Below are positions 36,064 through 44,055 of a stretch of DNA of 64,000 nucleotides, piece after piece. This stretch comes from Bilophila sp964538355 (lineage in GTDB: Bacteria; Desulfobacterota; Desulfovibrionia; Desulfovibrionales; Desulfovibrionaceae), in contig CAZIFC010000002.1 of NCBI GenBank assembly GCA_964538355.1, forward strand, positions 1 to 64,000, written 5' to 3'. The notes under the pieces are model-generated. The model was given only the letters and a program-made list of their open reading frames with translations. It ran no database searches and had not been told where the DNA came from. The first letter of the stretch is position 1; the number at the start of each line of letters is the position of its first letter. A program made the translations under genes and the position numbers.

Positions 36064-37848
36064 TTAGGCGGGCTGCTTTATGTAGGCTTTTTTGCCGGAA
36101 GTCGCGCCACGGGGCTTTTTGCCGAATTTCTTGAACGGCAAACGCTGATCAGGAAAAGACGGTTTGCCCGCGGCAAAGCCTTCGGGACGGCTGTCTTCCC
36201 TTGCGGTCACCTTGACGCCGCTGATGAACACGCCCTTGTTCAGTACGGCCAAAACGTGCTCGGAAAGCTCGCTGGCGACTTCCACCACACTGAAGTTTTT
36301 CTTGATGTCGATGGAGCCGATGCTCCGTCCGGGGATGCCGCTTTCGCCGGTAATGGCCCCCACCAGTGCACGCGGAGTAACGTTGTGCATGTGGCCGACA
36401 TTGATATTCAGGGGCTTCATGGCCGTATTCCCGCGCTTGGGACGGGGGGAACCCTGTTCCTTCCTGCTTTCCATAGCCTTGCCCGGCCGTTCGGGACGCT
36501 GCGGCTTGGGAGCGAGGGGATCGACTTCCGAGGACGTTTCCTGATTGCCGAAATCCCGTTGCATCAAAAGCTTGAGCAGCGCGGCAGAAACGGCACTCTG
36601 GGGCAGGGTGTCCGCGAAATTTTCGTTCTGGAAGTCTTCCACCAGAATACGCCAGCGTTCCAGCGAACCCTCATTCAGGGTCTGGCGCACCTCTTCCAGC
36701 AGCCTCGATGTGCGGATGGTGTTGACATCATGGAGCGTAGGCAACTGCCCCAGAACGATGTGTGCCTTCGTATACTTAATGATCTCGCGGATTTTATACT
36801 GTTCGCGCAGAGTGACGAAGGTGAAGGCCTTGCCTTCGCGCCCGGCCCGGCCCGTACGTCCGATACGATGCACATAGCCTTCCACATCGTGGGGGATATC
36901 GTAGTTGATTACGGCGTCCACATCGTCCACGTCGATACCGCGGGCAGCCACGTCGGTAGCGACCAGAATTTCAAGCCCTTCGGAGCGGAAGCGGCGCATG
37001 ACGCGATCGCGCTGCACCTGATTCAGATCGCCGTGCAGGGCGTCGGCCTGATACCCGCGTTGCTGCAAATGCACGGTGATTTCATCCACACTGCGCTTTG
37101 TGGCACAGAACACCAGAGCCTTTCGGAATCCCTGCGAATCCAGCACCCGGCACATGGCATCCATCTTTTGATAGGGGCGCACTTCGTAATAGACCTGTTC
37201 GATGGCGGGAACCGTAAGCATCTTGTGCGCGATGGTCAGCATTTCCGGTTCGCGCAGGAAGCGTTTGCTCAGCTCGCGAATCGGCTGCGGCATGGTGGCG
37301 GAGAAGAGCACGCGCTGGCATTCCTCGGGGCTTTGTCCGAGGATCAGTTCGATGTCTTCCCGGAAACCCATATCCAGCATTTCATCCGCTTCGTCCAGAA
37401 CGACAATCTGCGTATCGTCGAGGCGCAGCGTCCCGCGGTGCAGGTGGTCAATAACGCGGCCCGGCGTTCCGACGATAACCTGCGCGCCTTTGGAGATGGC
37501 CCGGATCTGCCGTTCGATGGGCTGGCCGCCATAGATGGGAAGAATGGACACGCTGCGCTTGTGCAGTGCGAGCTTGCTGAGCTCTTCAGATACCTGGATG
37601 GCAAGCTCGCGCGTGGGGCAGAGGACCAGAGCCTGAACATGTCTGCTGGGGGTCACTTTTTCCAGAATGGGAAGTCCGAACGCAGCGGTTTTTCCGGTTC
37701 CCGTCTGCGCCTGCCCCACGGCATCCTTGCCTGTCAACAGAACGGGAATGGCCAGAACCTGAATGGGAGAAGGTTCTTCAAATCCGAGTTCCGTAATAGA
37801 TTTCAGCAGGTCGGGGGAAAGGTTCAGGTCTTGGAAGGATATGGTCAT
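36064..37848 (-). CDS. deaD: DEAD-box RNA helicase DeaD/CsdA
   Basis: A 594-residue RNA helicase. Motifs: Q-motif region with PSPIQ, QTGTGKT, DEAD, SATMPQ, and HRIGRTGRAG. A DbpA-type RNA-binding domain follows (about 490-560), then a basic Lys/Gly-rich tail, which is the DeaD/CsdA layout. The family remodels RNA in ribosome assembly, especially in the cold. AAGGAACATC precedes the ATG. The likely promoter is 260 bases upstream, giving a long structured leader with an internal terminator-like hairpin. Confidence 0.94.
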   Translation of the reverse strand: MTISFQDLNLSPDLLKSITELGFEEPSPIQVLAIPVLLTGKDAVGQAQTGTGKTAAFGLPILEKVTPSRHVQALVLCPTRELAIQVSEELSKLALHKRSVSILPIYGGQPIERQIRAISKGAQVIVGTPGRVIDHLHRGTLRLDDTQIVVLDEADEMLDMGFREDIELILGQSPEECQRVLFSATMPQPIRELSKRFLREPEMLTIAHKMLTVPAIEQVYYEVRPYQKMDAMCRVLDSQGFRKALVFCATKRSVDEITVHLQQRGYQADALHGDLNQVQRDRVMRRFRSEGLEILVATDVAARGIDVDDVDAVINYDIPHDVEGYVHRIGRTGRAGREGKAFTFVTLREQYKIREIIKYTKAHIVLGQLPTLHDVNTIRTSRLLEEVRQTLNEGSLERWRILVEDFQNENFADTLPQSAVSAALLKLLMQRDFGNQETSSEVDPLAPKPQRPERPGKAMESRKEQGSPRPKRGNTAMKPLNINVGHMHNVTPRALVGAITGESGIPGRSIGSIDIKKNFSVVEVASELSEHVLAVLNKGVFISGVKVTAREDSRPEGFAAGKPSFPDQRLPFKKFGKKPRGATSGKKAYIKQPA

Positions 37849-37993
37849 GATGTTCCTTAAAGAGGGGATAAGATGTTGGTTCTATTTCGTCCTGTTGAGC
37901 GCAAAACATCAACTGGAGAAGTGCGGTGCATGAAGCCCTTTGGGGCAGGCTTTGAGTTGCTGTGCAGCAATTGGGGCTGGATGGAATTCAGAC

Positions 37994-38031
37994 ATAAAAA
38001 AGAGGAGCTACTGTATTCCAGTAAGCCCCTG
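37994..38031 (-). terminator. Terminator-like hairpin inside the deaD leader
   Basis: On the minus strand GGGGCTTACTG pairs with CAGTAGCTCC (one bulge, one wobble) around GAATA and is followed by TCTTTTTT. It stands about 80 bases after the predicted start of transcription and 150 bases before the deaD ATG. Confidence 0.6.
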
Positions 38032-38110
38032 AATTTTCTGACGGGGAGGGAAAAGCAGGATTGGCTTCCCCAACTCGCTAAACTTTATACCTATCTGGTT
38101 ACCTTTTTTT

Positions 38111-38139
38111 TAGATATTCGTCAAAAGAGGATTTGTCAA
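38111..38139 (-). promoter_or_regulatory. deaD: Candidate promoter of deaD
   Basis: On the minus strand a perfect TTGACA (38134-38139), a 17-base spacer and TATCTA (38111-38116). The -10 is only a partial match. Confidence 0.45.
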
Positions 38140-38238
38140 GTCGTTTGCGTCTGGTGCTACAGGATATTCTTCAAGGAGCAGTTGAAGAAAGGCGGCATCA
38201 GGGGCTGTCCGGCGGAACGTTTTGCTTGAAAAGAAGGA

Positions 38239-38286
38239 GGACAGGGCATGCCGCTTGCAGAATGCGCTGCGGCGATACCCTGTCCT
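38239..38286 (-). terminator. Terminator after mtnP
   Basis: GGACAGGG and CCCTGTCC form the outer stem, GCCGC and GCGGC an inner stem. The minus strand then reads TCCTTCTTTTC, a moderate T tract. Confidence 0.55.
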
Positions 38287-38299
38287 TGCCGGCGCGGAA

Positions 38300-39064
38300 C
38301 TAGCGGTTCGGGGTGCTGGCAACGGCGGGCACGCAGTCGGCGAGCAGCCGGGTCACCTTTTCGGCGTTCTCCTTGAAAACACGGGATATTTCTTCCCAGC
38401 TTACCGGAGCTTCATCGTCTTTCCAGCAGTCATAGTCCGTGGACATGGCTACGGCCGCATACGGAATCCCCGCTTCATTGGCGAGAGCGGTTTCTGTGGC
38501 CGAGGACATGTTGATGACGTCCGCACCCCACATTCTGAACATGCGGGATTCCGCCTTGGTGGAAAAACGCGGGCCTTCGATGGTGATGACGGTTCCTGCC
38601 GGATGAAAGCTCACGCCGCTGTCCCGGCAGTGCCGGATGAGGATGGCACGAAGATCCGCGTTGAAGGGTTCTGCCATGGGCGTATGCACGGGACCGTTGG
38701 GAAAGGATTCGTGAAAGCTCATCTTGCGTTGCTTTGTGAAATCGATGAACTGATCGAGGATAACCAGATCCCCTCGCCGGATTTCCTCACGCAGGGAACC
38801 TGTTGCGGTTGTTGCCAGAATATGGGTGCAGCCTGCGGCCTTGAGCGCGTGAATGTTGGCCCGGTAGTTGACCTTGGTGGGGGTAATCGTGTGGTTGCGT
38901 CCGTGCCGGGCCAGAATGGACACGGGAACGCCGGAGAGCTCGCCTTCGCGGAGCGGTGAGGAAGGCTCGCCCCACGGTGTTCCGACAAAGGTGTCGCGAG
39001 AGTGGGTGAAGATATCCAGATTGTCGAGTCCGCTGCCGCCGATGATACCGATTTTGATGTTCAT
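38300..39064 (-). CDS. mtnP: S-methyl-5'-thioadenosine phosphorylase
   Basis: A 254-residue purine phosphorylase. GIIGGSGLDN starts the protein; RHGRNH, ATTATGSL, TIEGPRFSTKAES and NMSSATETALANEAG match the MTAP/PNP family, and STDYDCW near the C-terminus is typical of MTA phosphorylase. It splits 5'-methylthioadenosine, a by-product of polyamine and radical-SAM chemistry, into adenine and methylthioribose-1-phosphate. It is the last gene of the MtnA-aldolase-MtnP unit and starts one base after the aldolase stop. Confidence 0.9.
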   Translation of the reverse strand: MNIKIGIIGGSGLDNLDIFTHSRDTFVGTPWGEPSSPLREGELSGVPVSILARHGRNHTITPTKVNYRANIHALKAAGCTHILATTATGSLREEIRRGDLVILDQFIDFTKQRKMSFHESFPNGPVHTPMAEPFNADLRAILIRHCRDSGVSFHPAGTVITIEGPRFSTKAESRMFRMWGADVINMSSATETALANEAGIPYAAVAMSTDYDCWKDDEAPVSWEEISRVFKENAEKVTRLLADCVPAVASTPNR

Positions 39065-39065
39065 G

Positions 39066-39722
39066 TCAGTCCTTGCAAGGCAGGTTGAGGATGGCGTTCA
39101 GGGCCGCTTCAATGGTTTCCCCGTAGGCGATCAGGCCGTCGGCATGTCCTGCCGTGACGAAGACGCTCCCGGAGGCGGGCAGGGAGGCCGCAAGCATTGC
39201 CACGGCCCGGGAAAGGGCGGGCGTTCCGTAAGCGGCGGATTTTGGCGTGTGCGGAGCGTCTTTCGCGAGCAGGGTGGCGAAAAGGGATGCGCTGTGGATA
39301 TGGATGGTACATTGTGCCGCAGGCACGGCACGGTAGACGGCTCCGTGGGTCATGGACTCCGAAGACGCCTGAACAGGCCCGAACGAGCGTACCGTATTGC
39401 TGGCGGGATCAAAGGACTCTACAAGGCTGTAGCCGTCCCTGCCCAGCATACGGTTTGCTCCGGTTGCGCTTCCGCTGATGAGGAACAGGGTTCCATCAAG
39501 GCGAAGCGAGATGTTGCCGTAGCCTATCCCGCTGGGGGATACGCCGATGAGTCCGGCGTCGTGGAGGATCGTCCGGGCCGCGTCCAGCTCGGGAAAGCGT
39601 CGCATGGCAAGAAGGGCCGCATCCCGTCTGGCGGCAGGCAGGGAGCGAAGCCGTTCTTCGACGATGCCGTTCGTATGGTGGGCGTGGTATTTGACAACGC
39701 CTTCAGTTGGTTCTGTCGTCAT
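39066..39722 (-). CDS. Class II aldolase, predicted DHAP-shunt aldolase (Ald2-like) or MtnB-like
   Basis: A 218-residue class II aldolase/adducin-family protein. Zinc ligands are His141 and His143 in TIHIHS and His193 in TAGHADG, with the catalytic-region Glu122 and His126 in SESMTH. The family includes methylthioribulose-1-phosphate dehydratase (MtnB) and the DHAP-shunt aldolase (Ald2), which yields DHAP and methylthioacetaldehyde. No other methionine-salvage gene lies in the unit, and the host lineage is anaerobic, so the aldolase reading is favoured. The ATG overlaps mtnA by 20 bases. Confidence 0.8.
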   Translation of the reverse strand: MTTEPTEGVVKYHAHHTNGIVEERLRSLPAARRDAALLAMRRFPELDAARTILHDAGLIGVSPSGIGYGNISLRLDGTLFLISGSATGANRMLGRDGYSLVESFDPASNTVRSFGPVQASSESMTHGAVYRAVPAAQCTIHIHSASLFATLLAKDAPHTPKSAAYGTPALSRAVAMLAASLPASGSVFVTAGHADGLIAYGETIEAALNAILNLPCKD

Positions 39723-40839
39723 GGCTCGTCCTCTTCTGGAGGCTTTCCGGGTACAGGGAGGCAATCCCTGAGGCTGTAGCCGGGCACACGCCGCGTTCGG
39801 AGATAAGCCCGGTGATGAGCCGGTTCGGGGTCACGTCAAACGCCCAGTTCCGTGCCGGTGTTTCGTCGGGGCAGATCTGGATGTCGAGCACGGTTCCGTC
39901 TGCGGTTTTGCCGTTCATGATGCGGACTTCTTCCGCACCGCGTTCTTCGATGGGAATTTCCGCAACCCCGTCATCAAGCGTGAAGTCGAACGTCGATGAC
40001 GGCAGGGCCACATAGAAGGGAACCTTGTTGTCCTGTGCTGCCAAGGCCTTGAGGTAGGTTCCTATTTTATTGGCAGCGTCACCCCGGCGGGTAACGCGAT
40101 CGGCTCCGGTAATAACCAGATCCACCATGCCGTGCTGCATGAGATGCCCGCCGGCGTTGTCCGCGATCAGGGAGTGGGGAACCCCGTGCCGGGAAAGCTC
40201 CCATGCGGTCAGGCTCGCGCCCTGGTTGCGGGGGCGGGTTTCATCCACCCAGACCTGTACGGGGATGCCCGCATCGTGAGCGGCGTAGACAGGGGACAGC
40301 GCGGAACCGTAATCCACAAAGGCCAGCCATCCCGCATTGCAGTGGGTGAGGATGCGGACAGGATCGCCGGGAGCCTTGCGGCTGGCGATGGACTCGATGA
40401 GCCGTTTGCCGTGTTCCCCGATGCGGCGGCATGCGGCGGCGTCCTCGTCCGCGATGGCCTGAGCCGTGTCTCTGGCGATACGGCGTTTTTCCTTCGGCGA
40501 TACGGCCTGGGACAGGGCGTCCAGTTGCCGTCCAACAGCCCATGCCAGATTCGAGGCCGTGGGGCGCGTCGCCCTGAGGGTTGCGGCGGCGGAGAGCATG
40601 AAGGCGTCAAACCGGGTGTCGGGGGCTTCAAGGGTGGCAAGCCACATGCCATAACCGGCGGTTGCGCCGATAAGCCCGGCTCCCCGGACAAGCATGTTGC
40701 TGATGGCTTTGCAGACGGCATTGAAGGAGTCAAGCTGTGCCGTCTCAAAGCGGTGGGGCAGAAGATGCTGATTGATGACATGCAGGCGATCGGCTTCGTC
40801 GAGCCAGATCGTGCGGTAGGCTTTTCCGTATACGTTCAC
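39703..40839 (-). CDS. mtnA: S-methyl-5-thioribose-1-phosphate isomerase
   Basis: A 378-residue MtnA. The catalytic Cys167 is in THCNAG and Asp247 in ITGADRV; RGAGLIGATAGYG and ETRPRNQGA are family motifs, and a second NKIGTY loop follows. It turns methylthioribose-1-phosphate into methylthioribulose-1-phosphate. GTG at 40839 has AAGGA upstream. The order isomerase, aldolase, phosphorylase gives the three steps from methylthioadenosine. The family resembles eIF2B-alpha, but the motifs support the isomerase. Confidence 0.92.
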   Translation of the reverse strand: MNVYGKAYRTIWLDEADRLHVINQHLLPHRFETAQLDSFNAVCKAISNMLVRGAGLIGATAGYGMWLATLEAPDTRFDAFMLSAAATLRATRPTASNLAWAVGRQLDALSQAVSPKEKRRIARDTAQAIADEDAAACRRIGEHGKRLIESIASRKAPGDPVRILTHCNAGWLAFVDYGSALSPVYAAHDAGIPVQVWVDETRPRNQGASLTAWELSRHGVPHSLIADNAGGHLMQHGMVDLVITGADRVTRRGDAANKIGTYLKALAAQDNKVPFYVALPSSTFDFTLDDGVAEIPIEERGAEEVRIMNGKTADGTVLDIQICPDETPARNWAFDVTPNRLITGLISERGVCPATASGIASLYPESLQKRTSHDDRTN

Positions 40840-40993
40840 GGGACCGTCCTTCAGCTACAGGGCTTTTGCTTGTTCATACCCGGATGACGGAAGGCCTGTC
40901 CAGTGGAGACACGGGAAAAGATTGCGGCTCATGAGACAAAGAGAAGCGGAGGAAGTGGATTCCCCCGCTTTCAGGTTTCAGCGTGTGCTTTGA

Positions 40994-41539
40994 TCAGACA
41001 GGAAGAGGCACATATCGTTCGAGTGAAATCTCGGGATTCTGGAACGGAGAGGTTTCATCGGACAGTATGCCGGGAGCACCCCATGCCCGGAGCTGTTCGT
41101 GGGCCATATCCGCCAGCGTGTCCAGCCGGGAGAGCAGCAACGGGCTGAGCGTGTTCCCGAACGTCATGTCCAGCGGCTGCGCTCCCAGCAGGCGGATTTC
41201 TGCGGGCAGGCAATCCTTGAGTTCCGCAAGGGCCAGGACTTCCGAAAAGCTGTTCTGATGCAGGCTCATCTTGTGCGCGCTCAGATAGGCGGGGATACCG
41301 GAACGGTCTTTTTCAATGAGGGTTCCCGGCGGCAGGCCGAAATCCACCGCATCCAGCAGGAGCAGGCGGTCGGCACGCTCCACGAAGGCCAGCAGAGGGT
41401 GTCCCTGCGTGCCCGCGTCCACGATTTCCACGTTGTCGGGGAAGGCGCGGCGCGAGTGGAGGCGTTCGGCAATCCTGACTCCCAGCCCTTCGTCACCGTA
41501 CAGGATGTTGCCCAGCCCCAGAACAATAATCCGTTCCAT
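40994..41539 (-). CDS. hyaD: [NiFe] hydrogenase maturation endopeptidase
   Basis: A 181-residue HyaD/HycI-type protease. Nickel-coordinating positions are present: Glu in LYGDEGLGV, Asp in DAVDFG and His in SLHQN. It removes the C-terminal peptide of the large subunit after nickel insertion; that substrate, with a 15-residue tail, is encoded two genes upstream. The ATG at 41539 (MERIIVLGLGN) is spaced six bases from GGAGG; an ATG six bases earlier overlaps the cytochrome b stop. Confidence 0.92.
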   Translation of the reverse strand: MERIIVLGLGNILYGDEGLGVRIAERLHSRRAFPDNVEIVDAGTQGHPLLAFVERADRLLLLDAVDFGLPPGTLIEKDRSGIPAYLSAHKMSLHQNSFSEVLALAELKDCLPAEIRLLGAQPLDMTFGNTLSPLLLSRLDTLADMAHEQLRAWGAPGILSDETSPFQNPEISLERYVPLPV

Positions 41540-41541
41540 AC

Positions 41542-42246
41542 TCATCCTCCCTTGCCTGAGCGCAGCAGCCGGAAACCGCTGACCATGGTTGAGATGAGCG
41601 TGGACTTGCCCATGATTTCCTCGCGGATGACCATGTATACATGGATGATGATGAACGAGAAGAGAAACAGCATGCCGAGCCGGTGGTAGCTGTGCAGATC
41701 GCGTCCGTTGCCGCCTATCCAGTACATGAAGTTTTCAACCTGCCTGAAGGGTTGGAAGAGGGCCGCATCGGAAGACTGGGCGTACATGCCCAGCCCCGTC
41801 AGGATCATGATGAACAGAAGGTTGAAGCAGGTCATCATCCCGAGCTGGGCCAGGGGATTGTGCCCGATGTGTTCACGCGGGGTACGGTCAAGGAACAGAT
41901 ACCAGCGGAAGTCGGACAGCAGATCCAGCCACCAGCTCTTGCGCCAGAATGGAATGACGAAGATCTGGCGGGAGAACCGGTTTCCGAAGAAAGCGAAAAT
42001 GCCGCGCCAGACAAGCCCGATGGTGAGAATGAACCCCGCAATGAAATGGGCCATGCGCGTGTAGCCCATGTAAAAGAGGAAGGTGGGATCACCATCGAGG
42101 GAATGCCAGGGCTTGCCGATGATGTATCCGGTAGGGATCAGGACGAGAAAGCACAAGACCATGCTCCAGTGCCAGATTCTGACCGGCATCTGGAAGACGT
42201 AGATCGGCTCTCCTTCGCGAGGGAGCTTCTTGATGGGTTGCGACAT
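41542..42246 (-). CDS. hyaC: Ni/Fe-hydrogenase b-type cytochrome subunit
   Basis: A 234-residue membrane protein with four main helices. Conserved heme-ligand histidines appear in RIWHWSMVL, RMAHFIAG and HSYHRLGM, the HyaC pattern. It takes electrons from the small-subunit clusters to the quinone pool at the periplasmic side. The gene lies ten bases after the large-subunit stop. Soluble periplasmic hydrogenases of many Desulfovibrio lack such a subunit, so this is the quinone-linked, membrane-bound type. Confidence 0.94.
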   Translation of the reverse strand: MSQPIKKLPREGEPIYVFQMPVRIWHWSMVLCFLVLIPTGYIIGKPWHSLDGDPTFLFYMGYTRMAHFIAGFILTIGLVWRGIFAFFGNRFSRQIFVIPFWRKSWWLDLLSDFRWYLFLDRTPREHIGHNPLAQLGMMTCFNLLFIMILTGLGMYAQSSDAALFQPFRQVENFMYWIGGNGRDLHSYHRLGMLFLFSFIIIHVYMVIREEIMGKSTLISTMVSGFRLLRSGKGG

Positions 42247-42256
42247 GGCTCTTCTC

Positions 42257-44053
42257 CTAGTCCAGATGGACGGTCAGCAGTTCGTCTCCGTCAGGCCCCA
42301 GAATATGCGTCGCGCAGGCAAGGCAGGGATCGAAGCTGTGGAGCGTCCGCAAAATCTCCAGCGGCTGCGTGGGCACTGCCATGCGGGTTCCGAGAAGCGC
42401 GGCCTCGTAGGGGCCGAGCTGTCCGCTGTCGCTGCGCGGTGCGGCGTTCCATGTGGTGGGGACGACGCACTGATAATGTTTGACCCGCTGATCCCGGATG
42501 GTGACCCAGTGCCCGAGAGCTCCGCGCGGAGCTTCGGTAAATCCGACGCCGCGTGCTTCCTGCGGCCAGACATCGGGGTTCCACTTTCCGGTGGAAACAG
42601 TGGTGCTGTTGCCGTTTTTCAGGTTGGTCATGAGGCGATCAAAGAGGGTCTGCATGGTGTCCGCCGACCAATGGGCTTCCTGGGAACGGCACAGGATGCG
42701 CCCCATCGTGGACTGAAGGGCCGTAACAGGAACGCCTATCCTGCCGCACAGGTCGTCGACACGCGCCACAATGTCGGGCTGCCCGAGGCTGTAGGCGACG
42801 AGGGTTCTCGCCAGCGGGCCGACCTCCATCATGTTGCCGCGCCAGCGGGGAGTTTTGATCCACGAGTAGGGCGCGGTTTCATCGAGCTGGCGGATATCCG
42901 TCCTGCTTCCCTTGGTATTCGGGCCAAGCTCGAAATGCGGTACGGTTTCGCCTTCATAGGGATGCAGCGAAGTGACGCCCTTGGGGTAGGTGTACCAGGA
43001 GCGGCCCACTTCTTCGCGGATCTGTTCCGGATCGGACAGGTTGACGGGGAGCACTTCCTCAAACTTGCCGTCGACGATGGCTCCGCTGGGAATCAGCAGG
43101 CTCTTGTTGGAGTAGTCGTTGGCAATGCTCGGGAACGCGCCGTAGGCCAGCAGGGACTGGTTGGCCAGCCCTGCGCCGAGGGCCATCCATTCGGGGTAGG
43201 CCTTGGCAAGGGCAATGCTGTCGGGAATGAGTACCTGTTCCGCAAATTCGCGGCAGCGCGTGATGATTTGCTGGACAAGCTGGAGCCGTTCCATGTTGAT
43301 GACGTCAGCTCCGCCCTTGGCATCGAGGTTAAGGGCAAGGGGGACACCGCCGACCAGCCAGTTCGGATGCGGGTTCTTGCCGCCGAAAACCGTGTGGATT
43401 TGCACGACGTCTTTCTGGAAATCGAGAGCTTCGATGTAGTGGGCCACGAGCATAAGATTGGCTTCGGGCGGCAGCTTGTAGCCGGGATGCCCCCAATACC
43501 CGTTCTTGAAGATGCCAAGATGCCCCGAGGAGATGATCTTTACGAGCTTTTCCTTGAGCGAGGCGAAGTAGCCCGGCGAAGACTGGGGCCACGGCGAAAG
43601 GCTCTGGGCCAGCCGGGATGTTTCCTTCGGATCGGCTTTGGAGGCGGAAACAACGTCGATCCAGTCCAGACCGGCGAGCTGGTAGAAATGCACCAGATGG
43701 TCATGGTACCACAAGGCCAGCTGCATGATGTTGCGGATGATGTTGGCATTGTCCGGGATGTCGATTTTGAGGGCATCTTCGACGGCATGGATGGACGCCA
43801 GCGCGTGCGTGCCTGTACAGACGCCGCAGATGCGTTCCACAAAGGCCCAGACATCGCGGGGGTCACGATCCTTGACGATGATTTCCAGTCCCCGGAACAT
43901 GGTTCCGCACGAGACGGCGTTGGTGATCACGTTGTCGTCGTTGATATTGACCTCGCACCGGAGATGTCCCTCAATGCGGGTAACCGGGTCGACGACCAGA
44001 CGCCTGCCGGAATCGTTTACGGTATATCCCTGCGTAGTGTATTCGTAGGCCAT
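42257..44053 (-). CDS. hyaB: [NiFe] hydrogenase large subunit
   Basis: A 598-residue precursor. The L1 motif RICGVCTGTH holds Cys76 and Cys79, and the L2 motif DPCLACATH holds Cys577 and Cys580. Residues 584-598 after His583 form the peptide removed by the maturation protease. VDPVTRIEGH near the N-terminus is typical. ATG at 44053 has AAAGGA upstream and starts three bases after the small-subunit stop codon. The Ni-Fe(CN)2CO site oxidises H2 in the periplasm. The overall sequence is of the HyaB (Hyd-1) kind. Confidence 0.97.
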   Translation of the reverse strand: MAYEYTTQGYTVNDSGRRLVVDPVTRIEGHLRCEVNINDDNVITNAVSCGTMFRGLEIIVKDRDPRDVWAFVERICGVCTGTHALASIHAVEDALKIDIPDNANIIRNIMQLALWYHDHLVHFYQLAGLDWIDVVSASKADPKETSRLAQSLSPWPQSSPGYFASLKEKLVKIISSGHLGIFKNGYWGHPGYKLPPEANLMLVAHYIEALDFQKDVVQIHTVFGGKNPHPNWLVGGVPLALNLDAKGGADVINMERLQLVQQIITRCREFAEQVLIPDSIALAKAYPEWMALGAGLANQSLLAYGAFPSIANDYSNKSLLIPSGAIVDGKFEEVLPVNLSDPEQIREEVGRSWYTYPKGVTSLHPYEGETVPHFELGPNTKGSRTDIRQLDETAPYSWIKTPRWRGNMMEVGPLARTLVAYSLGQPDIVARVDDLCGRIGVPVTALQSTMGRILCRSQEAHWSADTMQTLFDRLMTNLKNGNSTTVSTGKWNPDVWPQEARGVGFTEAPRGALGHWVTIRDQRVKHYQCVVPTTWNAAPRSDSGQLGPYEAALLGTRMAVPTQPLEILRTLHSFDPCLACATHILGPDGDELLTVHLD

Positions 44054-44055
44054 GA

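Larger units (their letters stand above)
37849..38299. other. 451-bp intergenic region: deaD leader and mtnP terminator
   Basis: Read on the minus strand it holds the mtnP terminator (38239-38286), a TTGACA-type promoter (38111-38139) and about 255 bases of deaD leader with a terminator-like hairpin (37994-38031). It is more AT-rich than its surroundings. A plus-strand reading frame (37873-38229) with a fair ribosome site exists but does not look like a natural protein. Confidence 0.55.

Noticed and set aside
35998..37860. 620-codon plus-strand frame opposite deaD
   Set aside because: It is antisense to a helicase with all DEAD-box motifs; the translated product has no recognisable domain.
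37873..38229. Plus-strand 118-codon reading frame with a fair GAGGGG ribosome site, divergent from deaD
   Set aside because: Its product has no natural-looking domain, it runs through T tracts and antisense to the deaD promoter and hairpin. The leader interpretation explains the sequence better.
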